DNA of 64,000 bases, taken from the NCBI RefSeq assembly GCF_005768555.2, contig NZ_VCHX02000180.1, positions 62,001 through 126,000 of the forward strand, given 5' to 3'. Each line of letters opens with the position of its first letter. Position 1 is the stretch's first letter. Origin of the DNA: Streptomyces sporangiiformans (GTDB taxonomy: Bacteria; Actinomycetota; Actinomycetes; Streptomycetales; Streptomycetaceae). The position numbers and the translations under genes were made by a program. Below the pieces are notes generated by a model. The model searched no databases. It saw only the letters and a list, made by a program, of their open reading frames with translations, and was not told where the DNA came from. Below are positions 26,244-35,455 of this stretch, piece by piece.

Positions 26244-26897
26244 ATGGCATCTCCCGTTGATCGCACATCCCTCAGGGACCAGGTCGAGGAACTCCTCGCG
26301 GGTACCGGCCCGTTGCCCATCGTCAGTGCCGGCGATCCGGTGCTGCGTCGCGTCGCCGAACCCTTCGACGGGCAGCTGGACCCGGCGCTGCTGAGGCGCT
26401 TCATCAGCGCCCTGCGCGACACGATGTACGCGGCGCCGGGCGTCGGCCTCGCCGCGCCGCAGGTGGGCGTACCCCTGCGCCTCGCGGTCATCGAGGATCC
26501 GGCGCCGGTGCCGGACGAGGTGCGCGAGGCGCGCGGCCGGGTACCGCAGCCGTTCCGCGTTCTGGTCAACCCGGAGTACGAGCCCGAGGGTGCCGGCCGC
26601 GCCGCGTTCTTCGAGGGCTGCCTGAGCGTCCCGGGCTGGCAGGCGGTGGTGGCCCGACCCCACCGCGTACGCCTCCGGTGCCTGGATGAACTCGGCCGAC
26701 CGGTCGACGAGTTGTTCACCGGCTGGCCCGCCCGCATCGTCCAGCACGAGACGGACCACCTGAACGGCACGCTCTACCTGGACCGTGCGGAGCTGCGCTC
26801 CCTGTCCTCGAACGAGGCGATGGTGCAACGGTGGACACAGCCGACTCCCCGGCGGGCGGCCGCGGAACTCGGCTTCGCCTGGGACGAGGAGAGGTGA
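26244..26897 (+). CDS. def: Peptide deformylase
   Basis: A 217-aa enzyme that removes the formyl group from nascent proteins. All three family motifs are present: GVGLAAPQ, EGCLSVPG with the metal-binding Cys, and QHETDHLNG with the two metal His residues and the catalytic Glu. ATG 26244 fits the family length. Streptomyces carry several deformylase genes; this one stands alone and is likely a secondary copy. A strong hairpin begins in its stop codon. Confidence 0.95.
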   Translation: MASPVDRTSLRDQVEELLAGTGPLPIVSAGDPVLRRVAEPFDGQLDPALLRRFISALRDTMYAAPGVGLAAPQVGVPLRLAVIEDPAPVPDEVREARGRVPQPFRVLVNPEYEPEGAGRAAFFEGCLSVPGWQAVVARPHRVRLRCLDELGRPVDELFTGWPARIVQHETDHLNGTLYLDRAELRSLSSNEAMVQRWTQPTPRRAAAELGFAWDEER

Positions 26898-26927
26898 GGG
26901 CACCGGGCCCACATGCCCGGTGCCCTC
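26896..26927. terminator. Bidirectional terminator after peptide deformylase
   Basis: A perfect 13-base stem (26896-26908 with 26915-26927) with a six-base loop. The left arm starts inside the deformylase stop codon. The opposing gene at 26966 ends 38 bases away, so it can serve both. Confidence 0.85.
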
Positions 26928-26965
26928 AAGCCCTCAACTCCTCAAGGCACCGTCCGCAAGGGGCC

Positions 26966-27493
26966 TCACCGGCCCAGGTCGGCATAGCGGACGACTTGGT
27001 GCGCGAGTGCGCTGACCGCGGCCAGCTCGGCCGCCGAGACCAGCAGCAGGAGCCAGTACAGCGGCCCGAACAGCCAGTACACGACGAGGGCGGCGAACGG
27101 GGCCACGCAGAACGCCAGCAGGTCCACGGCGAGTTGGATCCGCTTTCGGGAGTGGCGGCGGTCGTCGCTGCGGTGTGCCGACTCCCAGCCGAAGACTTCG
27201 GGGTTGCCCGGCGCGAGTTCCTTGAGCCTCGGGGCCAGTTCGTCCCGTACGTAGCGGCCGATCGCCGAGATCTTCTCGTCGTTGACGAGGTAGGTCCAGC
27301 CGAGGAGCACCGAGAGCGGGGGCAGCAGCAACAGCATTTCGACGTGACCGCCGCGGGCCAGCGTGGAGCCGATGACAGCTGCCATGACGCCGAGGGTGGC
27401 GTACAGAAGGTTGTCGCGAAAGCCGATGCGGGCCCGCTGTTCCTGCTTGACCTGGTCGTATTCGGCGAGCAGGACTTGACCGGCGTCGATCAA
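26966..27493 (-). CDS. Hypothetical four-helix membrane protein
   Basis: A 175-aa protein with two hydrophobic pairs, residues about 27-45 and 53-70, then 120-142 and 143-165, separated by a charged cytoplasmic segment. I do not recognise the family. The TTG start is supported by GGGGGA five bases upstream. It precedes nothing obviously related; the flavoprotein gene upstream is on the same strand with about 60 bases between, so they could be cotranscribed. Confidence 0.7.
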   Translation of the reverse strand: MIDAGQVLLAEYDQVKQEQRARIGFRDNLLYATLGVMAAVIGSTLARGGHVEMLLLLPPLSVLLGWTYLVNDEKISAIGRYVRDELAPRLKELAPGNPEVFGWESAHRSDDRRHSRKRIQLAVDLLAFCVAPFAALVVYWLFGPLYWLLLLVSAAELAAVSALAHQVVRYADLGR

Positions 27494-27527
27494 TGCTGTT
27501 CCCCCTATCCCCAGTACGTCCCTGTCC

Positions 27528-27553
27528 CCTGTACGTACCTCCTGTACGTACCT
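27528..27553. repeat. 13-base tandem repeat CCTGTACGTACCT
   Basis: Two exact tandem copies (27528-27540 and 27541-27553), with related CTGTACGT at 27559-27566 and AGTACGT near 27513. The second copy reaches the last codons of the flavoprotein gene. The core GTAC is self-complementary. Confidence 0.6.
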
Positions 27554-28982
27554 ACCCCCTGTACGTCTCCAACAGCCGCAGCCACACCTCGCTCACGGTC
27601 GGATATGCCGGTACCGCGTGCCAGAGCCGGTTCAGCGGGACCTCTCCGGCGACCGCGATCGTCGCGGAGTGGAGGAGTTCGCCTACTCCGGGGCCGACGA
27701 AGGTGACGCCGCGGAGGATTTCCTCGTCGAGGTCGACGATCATGCGGGCACGGCCGCGGTAGCCGTCGGCGTAGAGACTGGCGCCGGCGACCGAGGAGAG
27801 GTCGAAGTCGACGGCGCGGACGCGGTGGCCGGCCTGTTCCGCCTCGGCGAGGGAGAGGCCGACCGCGGCCGCCTCCGGGTCGGCGAAGACGACCTGGGGG
27901 ACGGCGGCGTGGTCGGCGGTGGCGGCGTGGGCGCCCCACCGGTCGGACTCCAGGAGGGGTACACCGGCGGCGCGGGCCGCGATCGCGGCGCCCGCGATAC
28001 GAGCCTGGTACTTGCCCTGGTGGGTCAGCAGCGCACGGTGGTTGACATCGCCCACCGCGTACAGCCACTCGCTGCCCGTCACCCGGCAGCTGTCGTCGAC
28101 CGTGAGCCAGGAGCCGGGCTCCAGGCCGACCGTGTCGAGCCCGATGTCGTCGGTGCGCGGAGCGCGGCCGGTGGCGAAGAGGATCTCGTCGGCCTCGATC
28201 CGGTCGCCCCGGTCCGTCGTGACCACGACCGTCGGGCCCTCCCGCGTGACCGACTCCACCGATGTGCCGGTCCGCACGTTCGCGCCGGCCTCCGCCAGCG
28301 CTTCGGCCACCAGCTCTCCGACGAAGGGCTCCATACGGGGCAGCAGGCCTTTGCCGCGGACGAGGACGGTGACCTCGGAGCCGAGGGCCTGCCAGGCGGT
28401 GGCCATCTCGACACCGACGACACCGCCCCCGACGACCACGAGACGGCCCGGTACCGCCTGGGCGCCGGTGGCATCGCGGCTGGTCCACGGCTTGACCCGG
28501 TCTATGCCCGGCAGGTCCGGCACGGCGGCGCGGCTTCCCGTGCAGACGGCCACGGCGTGCCGGGCGGTGAGCACGTGCCGCTCGCCCTCGGGCCCGTCGA
28601 CGGTGACCTGGCGCGGTCCCGCGAGGCGTCCGTGGCCGCGGTAGAGGACGGCTCCTGTGCTCTCGAGCCACTGGACCTGGCCGTCGTCCTTCCAGTGGGA
28701 GGTGAAGGAGTCACGGCGGGCGAGGACCGCCGTGGCGTCGAGGGGCCCCTGCACGGACTGGCTCAGGCCGGGCAGACGGCGGGCGTCCGCACGGGCGAGG
28801 ACCGGGCGCAGCAGCGCCTTGCTGGGCATGCACGCCCAGTACGAGCATTCGCCGCCGACCAGCTCACTCTCCACGACCGCCGTGGCGAGGCCGGCCGCGC
28901 GAGCGCGGTCGGCGACGTTCTCCCCCACGGGTCCGGCTCCTAGTACCACTACGTCGTACGCGATGGATTCCGATTCCGTCAT
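27552..28982 (-). CDS. NAD(P)/FAD-dependent disulfide oxidoreductase
   Basis: A 476-aa flavoprotein of the class I pyridine nucleotide-disulfide oxidoreductases (lipoamide dehydrogenase / mercuric reductase type). FAD-binding VVVLGAGPVGENVA opens the chain; the redox disulfide is in GGECSYWACMPSKALL; the NAD(P) site is VVVGGGVVGVEMAT; LFATGRAPRTDDIGL is the second FAD motif. The C-terminal interface lacks the His-x4-Glu of true lipoamide dehydrogenases as far as I can see. ATG 28982 is used; a GTG at 29018 is possible. Divergent from thioredoxin, suggesting shared thiol-redox work. Confidence 0.88.
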   Translation of the reverse strand: MTESESIAYDVVVLGAGPVGENVADRARAAGLATAVVESELVGGECSYWACMPSKALLRPVLARADARRLPGLSQSVQGPLDATAVLARRDSFTSHWKDDGQVQWLESTGAVLYRGHGRLAGPRQVTVDGPEGERHVLTARHAVAVCTGSRAAVPDLPGIDRVKPWTSRDATGAQAVPGRLVVVGGGVVGVEMATAWQALGSEVTVLVRGKGLLPRMEPFVGELVAEALAEAGANVRTGTSVESVTREGPTVVVTTDRGDRIEADEILFATGRAPRTDDIGLDTVGLEPGSWLTVDDSCRVTGSEWLYAVGDVNHRALLTHQGKYQARIAGAAIAARAAGVPLLESDRWGAHAATADHAAVPQVVFADPEAAAVGLSLAEAEQAGHRVRAVDFDLSSVAGASLYADGYRGRARMIVDLDEEILRGVTFVGPGVGELLHSATIAVAGEVPLNRLWHAVPAYPTVSEVWLRLLETYRG

Positions 28983-29101
28983 GGGCTCAGTCTGGTTGTT
29001 GGTGTGCGTCGTTTCCACACGGGTACGTGCGCGGAATACGCCGCCGGACGGCTCCGTTGTCGCCAGCGGAGCCCCGACACCAGGAAGTGGGAATCAACGC
29101 C

Positions 29102-29488
29102 ATGAGCAGCACCGTGGAGCTCACCAAGGACAACTTCGATCAGATGGTCACGGACAACGAGTTCGTCCTGATCGATTTCTGGGCGTCCTGGTGCGGTCCG
29201 TGCCGGCAGTTCGCGCCCGTCTATGAGAAGGCGGCGGAGTCCAATCCCGACCTGGTCTTCGGCAAGGTGGACACGGAGGCGCAGCCGGAACTGGCAGCGG
29301 CCTTCAACATCCAGTCGATCCCGACGCTGATGATCGTCCGTGACCAGGTGGCCGTCTTCGCCCAGCCCGGGGCGCTGCCCGAGTCCGCCCTGACGGACGT
29401 CATCGGGCAGGCCCGGAAGCTGGACATGGACGAGGTCCGCAAGTCCATCGCGCAGGAGCAGGGCCAGCAGGCCGAGCAGGCGGAGTAG
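29102..29488 (+). CDS. Thioredoxin
   Basis: A 128-aa thioredoxin with the active site WCGPC near residue 30, the cis-Pro in QSIPTLMI, and the usual fold. The C-terminus has an extra 20 residues rich in Glu and Gln, beyond the standard 105-110. It reduces protein disulfides in the cytosol. ATG 29102 is a typical TrxA start. It is divergent from a disulfide oxidoreductase, and converges on an aldehyde dehydrogenase gene. Confidence 0.95.
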   Translation: MSSTVELTKDNFDQMVTDNEFVLIDFWASWCGPCRQFAPVYEKAAESNPDLVFGKVDTEAQPELAAAFNIQSIPTLMIVRDQVAVFAQPGALPESALTDVIGQARKLDMDEVRKSIAQEQGQQAEQAE

Positions 29489-29540
29489 GACCAGCGGGGC
29501 CGGTGGCCGGACAGGGGTGGTGAGTGGAACGGGTGCCCGC

Positions 29541-30977
29541 CTAGAACGGGTACCCCGCCACGTCACCGCGCACCGTCGTCCACCGCACGTCGGTGAACGC
29601 CTCGAGGTTGGCCTCGCCGCCGAACCGGGCGCCGGTGCCGGAGGCGGCAAGTCCGCCGAAGGGTGCGACGGCCTCGTCGTTGACGGTCTGGTCGTTGATG
29701 TGGACGATCCCGGTGGGTATGCGCTCGGCCAGCTCCAGGCCGCGCGCGCTGTCGGCGGTCACGATGCCGAGGGACAGCCCGTACGGCCCCGTCGCGGCGA
29801 GGGCCGCGGCCTCGTCGAGCGTGCTGAAGGAGCGGACGGGCGCGACGGGGCCGAAGACCTCCTCTGAGTACGCCGGGATCCGGTCGTCGACGTCGGCGAG
29901 GACGGTCGGCCGGTAGAACAGCTCCTCGTGCGTGCCGCCGGCCGCCAGCTTCGCGCCGAGGGCGGTGCTGGACTCGACCAGGCCGTGGATCTTCCCCAGT
30001 TGGGCGCGGTCGATGATCGGCCCGAGGTGGACCTGCTCGCGGTGCGGGTCGCCGACGGCGAGCGAGTCGGCCTTGGCGGCGAGCCGCTCCACGTACTGGT
30101 CGTACAGCGAGGCGTGCACCAGGTGGCGGCCGGTCGTCATGCAGATCTGGCCCTGGTGGAAGAAGGAGCCCCAGGCCGCCGTGGAGATCACGGCGTCGAT
30201 GTCGGCGTCCTCCAGGACGACGAGGGCGGAGTTGCCGCCCAGCTCCAGGTGTGCGCGCTTGAGGTGGCGCCCGGCGGCCTCGCCGACGGCGCGTCCGGCG
30301 GCGGTGGAGCCGGTGAAGGAGATCACCGGCACCTGGGGGTCGGCGACGAGTGCCTCGCCCGCGTCGGGTCCGCCGGGCAGCACGTGCAGCAGTTCCCCGG
30401 GCAGGCCCGCCTCGGCGAAGATCGCCGCGAGTGAGAGTCCGCCGCAGACGGCGGTGCGCGGGTCGGGCTTGAGGACGACGCCGTTGCCGAGCGCGAGCGC
30501 CGGGGCGACGGAGCGTATGGAGAGGATCAGCGGGGCGTTGAACGGGGAGATCACGCCGACGACGCCCACCGGAACGCGTCGTGTGTAGGAAAGGCGCGGT
30601 GCCTCGGAGGGCAGCACCTGGCCGGCCGGACGGGAGGCGAGTGCGGCGGCCTCGTAGCACTCCTGGGCGGCGACGTGCAGTTCGAAGTCGGCCTTGCCCG
30701 GTATGGAGCCGGACTCGCGCACGATCCAGTCGCGCAGTTCGTCGGCGTGCGCGGTGAACAGGTCACCGGCCTTGCGCAGCACGGCGGCGCGCACGAAGTG
30801 AGGGGTGCGGGCCCAGTCGTGCTGGGCGGCGTGAGCCGCCCGCGTGGCCGCCCGGACATCCTCGCCGGTGGCGAGCGTGACGGCGCCGAGCGTGTCGCCC
30901 GTGGCCGGCTCCGTGACGGCGTACTCAGCCCCCGACAGGGTGCGGGACTGCCAGGTCTTCGGGTCGAGCAGCGGCAT
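29541..30977 (-). CDS. NAD(P)-dependent aldehyde dehydrogenase, benzaldehyde-type
   Basis: A 478-aa ALDH-superfamily enzyme. The catalytic Cys is in GQICMTTGRH, the general base Glu in LELGGNSALVV, and FTGSTAAGRAVGEAAG is the coenzyme loop. The asparagine in SPFNAPL stabilises the tetrahedral intermediate. The N-terminus and the CMTTGR form resemble the benzaldehyde / aromatic aldehyde group. GGAGATCAGG precedes the ATG. No pathway partner is nearby; the LacI gene next to it is divergent or independent. Confidence 0.92.
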   Translation of the reverse strand: MPLLDPKTWQSRTLSGAEYAVTEPATGDTLGAVTLATGEDVRAATRAAHAAQHDWARTPHFVRAAVLRKAGDLFTAHADELRDWIVRESGSIPGKADFELHVAAQECYEAAALASRPAGQVLPSEAPRLSYTRRVPVGVVGVISPFNAPLILSIRSVAPALALGNGVVLKPDPRTAVCGGLSLAAIFAEAGLPGELLHVLPGGPDAGEALVADPQVPVISFTGSTAAGRAVGEAAGRHLKRAHLELGGNSALVVLEDADIDAVISTAAWGSFFHQGQICMTTGRHLVHASLYDQYVERLAAKADSLAVGDPHREQVHLGPIIDRAQLGKIHGLVESSTALGAKLAAGGTHEELFYRPTVLADVDDRIPAYSEEVFGPVAPVRSFSTLDEAAALAATGPYGLSLGIVTADSARGLELAERIPTGIVHINDQTVNDEAVAPFGGLAASGTGARFGGEANLEAFTDVRWTTVRGDVAGYPF

Positions 30978-31081
30978 GCCTGATCTCCGATCGATGACTC
31001 ACGGGGGATGCGGAACCCCCATGTAGTTGAGCATGCAACATCTTAGTCATGTCGTACGACGGCACGGGCGAGAACGCGTAC

Positions 31082-32128
31082 TCAGCTCGATGCGCGGTGC
31101 AGGACCGTCGCCCCCAGTACCTCGTGCGTCTCGGGCGGGGCACCGAAGTCGCGCACCGCGCGGTCGACCAGTTCGGCGAGCTCCTGTCCGGACGGCAGCT
31201 CGATGTGGACGGTGCTCAGACGCGGGCGCAGCAGTCGCCCGAGCATCAGGTCATCGGCGCCGATGACGGCCGTCTCGTCCGGGATGGGGATGCCCTCGTC
31301 CTGAAGAGCCCTCATCAGCAGCATCGCGTACTCGTCGTTGTACGCGAACACGGCATCAAGGCCCAGCGACCGCCAGCGCGCGGCGAGTTGGGCCGCGGAC
31401 TGCTCCTCGTAGGCCAGCGGTACCTCGGTCAGCGTCGCGTCCGTACCCTGCAGCGCCTGGCGTACGCCTTCGAGCCGGGGCTTGGCGAAGATGTTCAGGC
31501 CGGGGTCCTCGGGCATCACCACACCGATCCGGCGACGGCCCCTGGCCAGCAGGTGCGCGCCGGCGCTGCGGCCGACCACACTGTGGTCCATGAGCAGTGC
31601 GTGCGCGCCCTCGACGCGCTCGGGTCCTAAGGTGAGGACGGCGCGGGCGCCTGAGCGTTTGAGGACGGCCACGCCCTGCGGGCCGAGCCCGCTGCCGGGC
31701 ACCAGCACGGCGACCGGCCGCAGCTCAGCCCAGGCGCGGGCCGCCTCGTCGCCCTGGAGGCCGACACTGCCGTACTGCACGACGGTGTAGTCGAAACGGC
31801 TGAGCGCCCACTGGAGTTCGTTGAAGAACTGGCTGTAGAGCGGGCCGACCGGCACGGCCGGCGCGGGCATCAGCACCATCCGGCTGTGCCCGGCGCGCAG
31901 GCTGCGGGCGGCCGCGTGCGGGACGTATCCGAGTTCCTTGGCTGCCTGGCGGACACGGCGGCGCGTGGGCTCGCTGATCCGTACGGCGCTGGCGTTGTTC
32001 AGGACGTAGGAGACGGTCGCGCGTGAGACCCCCGCGAGACGGGCCACATCCGCGCTCGTCGGCACGGAGTACTGCGGGGTCGAGGTCGGGGCGGGATGTT
32101 CCGGTATCTGCACCATGACGTATCGCAT
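31082..32128 (-). CDS. LacI-family transcriptional regulator
   Basis: A 348-aa LacI/GalR regulator with the helix-turn-helix ADVARLAGVSRATVSYVLN, hinge region ELGYVPHAAARSLRAG, and a sensor domain that is shortened around its first lobe (MVLMPAPAVPVGPLY). Start at ATG 32128 or 32116; neither has a clear ribosome site, so the transcript may be leaderless. It faces an amidase gene across about 175 bases, which it could regulate. Confidence 0.88.
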   Translation of the reverse strand: MRYVMVQIPEHPAPTSTPQYSVPTSADVARLAGVSRATVSYVLNNASAVRISEPTRRRVRQAAKELGYVPHAAARSLRAGHSRMVLMPAPAVPVGPLYSQFFNELQWALSRFDYTVVQYGSVGLQGDEAARAWAELRPVAVLVPGSGLGPQGVAVLKRSGARAVLTLGPERVEGAHALLMDHSVVGRSAGAHLLARGRRRIGVVMPEDPGLNIFAKPRLEGVRQALQGTDATLTEVPLAYEEQSAAQLAARWRSLGLDAVFAYNDEYAMLLMRALQDEGIPIPDETAVIGADDLMLGRLLRPRLSTVHIELPSGQELAELVDRAVRDFGAPPETHEVLGATVLHRASS

Positions 32129-32177
32129 CTTTGCAGAGGCCCGGTGTGAGGACAGGGCCGGGTCGGCCTCCGCTCGG

Positions 32178-32216
32178 CGCGGCCGAATCCAGGGGTGTAC
32201 CGCGGCCGAATCCAGG
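32178..32216. repeat. 16-base direct repeat upstream of the amidase
   Basis: CGCGGCCGAATCCAGG occurs at about 32178-32193 and again at 32201-32216, 23 bases apart. Farther out, related CGCATCT elements lie at 32124-32130 and 32245-32251. All are in the region between the LacI and amidase genes and may be regulator sites. Confidence 0.5.
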
Positions 32217-32304
32217 TGTGCGCGGGGAAGTCCCGGATCTCGTACCGCATCTGTTCCCAGGAGGTTACCGTTCGGTAGTCTATGTGCTTCCGGAGGTGTC
32301 CCGT

Positions 32305-33762
32305 ATGGCTCCCGACCGTGCCGCAGGACTGGCCGAGTGCGCTCGCGCCCTCGCCGAGGGCGAGGTGTCGTCGCGGACGCTCGTCGAGGAGACGCTGGCC
32401 AGGATCGAGGCGACACAGGGCACGCTCAACGCCTTTCGTCTGGTGCGCGCCGAGGCGGCACTCGCCGAGGCCGACGCCGCCGACCGGGAGCTGGCCGCGG
32501 CCGCGCGACGCGCCGACCGCGAGCGGCCGTTGCTCGGGGTGCCGGTGGCCGTGAAGGACGACATGGACGTGGCGGGCGAACCGACCGCGTTCGGGTGCTG
32601 CGGGGAGTTTCCGCCGGTGGCCGGCGACGGCGAGGCGGTACGCCGACTGCGGGCGGCCGGGGCCGTGATCATCGGCAAGACGAACACATGCGAGTTCGGG
32701 CAGTGGCCGTTCACCGAGGGACCCGCCTTCGGTGAGACCCGCAACCCGTGGCACACCGAGTACACGCCGGGTGGCTCGTCCGGCGGTTCGGCGGCCGCGG
32801 TCGCGGCGGGCCTGGTCCCTGCCGCGCTGGGCTCGGACGGCGCGGGCTCGGTGCGGATCCCGGCCTCCTGGACCCATCTGATCGGGATCAAGCCGCAGCG
32901 CGGCCGGATCTCGACCTGGCCGCGCCCGGAGTCGTTCCAGGGCATCACGGTCAACGGAACACTCGCGCGCACCGTCGAGGACGCCGCGCTGCTCCTGGAC
33001 GCGGCGAGCGGCCAGCACGAGGGCGATGTGCACCGCCCGCCCGCGCTGCGCGTGGCGGACGCGGTGGGCCGGGAGCCGGGCCGGCTGCGGATCGCCCTCT
33101 CACTGAAGCCCCCGTTCACCGCGCTGCCCGCACGGCTGCGGCCCGATGTACGGGCTCGGGTCGTCGCGCTCGCGGAGCGGCTGGCCTCGCTCGGGCACGA
33201 GGTCGAGGAGGCCGACCCGCCATACGGGCCGATCGGGCTGACGTTCGTCCCGCGCGCCACGGCCGGGATCGCCGAGCGGGTCCGCGAGGCGCCCCACCCC
33301 CAACTGCTCGACCGGCGCACGCGCGGCGCGGCCCGCCTGGGCCGACTTCTCGGTGGCGCCCCGTTGCGGGTGGCCCGGCGCGCCGAGGCGACGCTGCACC
33401 GGCGCGTCGGCGCGCTCTTCGACACGTACGACGTGGTCCTCGCGCCGACCACGGCCACTCCCCCGCCGCGCATCGGCGCCCTCGCGCAGCTGAACGGACT
33501 GGGCACCGACCGCGCCATGATCGCGGCCTGCCCGTACGCGTGGCCGTGGAACGTGCTGGGGTGGCCCGGAGTGAACGTCCCCGCGGGTCTTGTGGGCGAT
33601 GGGCTGCCCGTGGGCGCGCAGCTCCTCGGCCCGGCGAACAGCGAACCACTTCTGGTCTCGCTGGCCGCTCAGCTGGAGGCGGACCTGCGGTGGCACGAAC
33701 AGTGGCCGACCGCTCAATTCGACGGCGCCGCAGAGGAGTTCAGGCCGCCCGCTGAGGCATAG
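32305..33762 (+). CDS. Amidase-signature hydrolase
   Basis: A 485-aa amidase with the Ser-cisSer-Lys triad: Lys in PVAVKDDMDV, the cis-Ser in TPGGSSGGSAAAVAAG and the nucleophile Ser in GSDGAGSVRIPA. The amidase family includes GatA, acetamidases and 6-aminohexanoate hydrolases; length and lack of GatB/C neighbours argue against GatA. GGAGGT lies seven bases before ATG 32305. Divergent from LacI gene, likely regulated by it. Substrate unknown. Confidence 0.9.
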   Translation: MAPDRAAGLAECARALAEGEVSSRTLVEETLARIEATQGTLNAFRLVRAEAALAEADAADRELAAAARRADRERPLLGVPVAVKDDMDVAGEPTAFGCCGEFPPVAGDGEAVRRLRAAGAVIIGKTNTCEFGQWPFTEGPAFGETRNPWHTEYTPGGSSGGSAAAVAAGLVPAALGSDGAGSVRIPASWTHLIGIKPQRGRISTWPRPESFQGITVNGTLARTVEDAALLLDAASGQHEGDVHRPPALRVADAVGREPGRLRIALSLKPPFTALPARLRPDVRARVVALAERLASLGHEVEEADPPYGPIGLTFVPRATAGIAERVREAPHPQLLDRRTRGAARLGRLLGGAPLRVARRAEATLHRRVGALFDTYDVVLAPTTATPPPRIGALAQLNGLGTDRAMIAACPYAWPWNVLGWPGVNVPAGLVGDGLPVGAQLLGPANSEPLLVSLAAQLEADLRWHEQWPTAQFDGAAEEFRPPAEA

Positions 33763-33844
33763 GGGGTGTCGTTCGGATCTACCCTGGGTGTCATCGGCCG
33801 CCCCGCTCGGCGGACGGAAGACGGCAAGCCCTAACGTGACCCGC

Positions 33845-34287
33845 GTGACTGCCTTCACCGATGACGCGCACGCTTCCGAAGTCCCCGGCCGCCACGGCCC
33901 GTCGGCGACCACCGAGGCCGAGCCCCGCGAGGTGGGCCGCGTCCGCACGGAGTACTCGCCCGCGCACGACGGCGACCCCGACCCGGGCGAGATCGTCTGG
34001 ACGTGGGTGCCCTTCGAGGAGAACGACGGGCGGGGCAAGGACCGCCCGGTGCTGGTCGTCGCCCGCGAGGCGGCCGGGACCCTGCTCGCCGTCCAGCTGT
34101 CGAGCAAGCGGCACGACGGTGACCGGGAGTGGGTGCCGATCGGCAGCGGCCCGTGGGACCGGTCGGGGCGCGACTCGTGGGTGGCCGTGGACCGGGTGCT
34201 GCGGCTGCACGAGACGGGGATGCGCCGGGAGGCGTGCGCGCTGGACCGGATGCGGTTCAACCTGGTGGTGCACCGGCTGCGGGAGCG

Positions 34288-34303
<16 letters not shown>
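33845..34303 (+). CDS. PemK/MazF-like protein
   Basis: A 152-aa protein whose second half has the SH3-like fold of PemK/MazF endoribonucleases: GEIVWTWVPFEE, then GRGKDRPVLVVARE, and VPIGSGPWDRSG. The N-terminal 45 residues are an acidic extension not found in typical toxins. No antitoxin gene adjoins it on either side. An upstream GTG at 33836 is an alternative start. The 3' end overlaps the 3' end of the opposing TIGR02452 gene by 16 bases. Whether it is an active toxin is open. Confidence 0.78.
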
Positions 34304-35220
<917 letters not shown>

Positions 35221-35455
35221 GGCGTCACCCCCGTGGACGCCGCGATCGCGCCCCACGCGATCTCCCCCGTCGTGCTCATGAACGCATCGTGAGCGATCCT
35301 TGTACTGCGCCGCAACAGAGTTTCCCGGCCCCAAGAGCACCCATACGCACCCTTGTGCGAATCGACGCGAGGGTTTTGGGTGGACGGATGGTTGTCGACC
35401 CGGCCCATCCGACACCCGGGCCGGCGGCATGGTGGAATCTCAGGAGGATCCCGAC

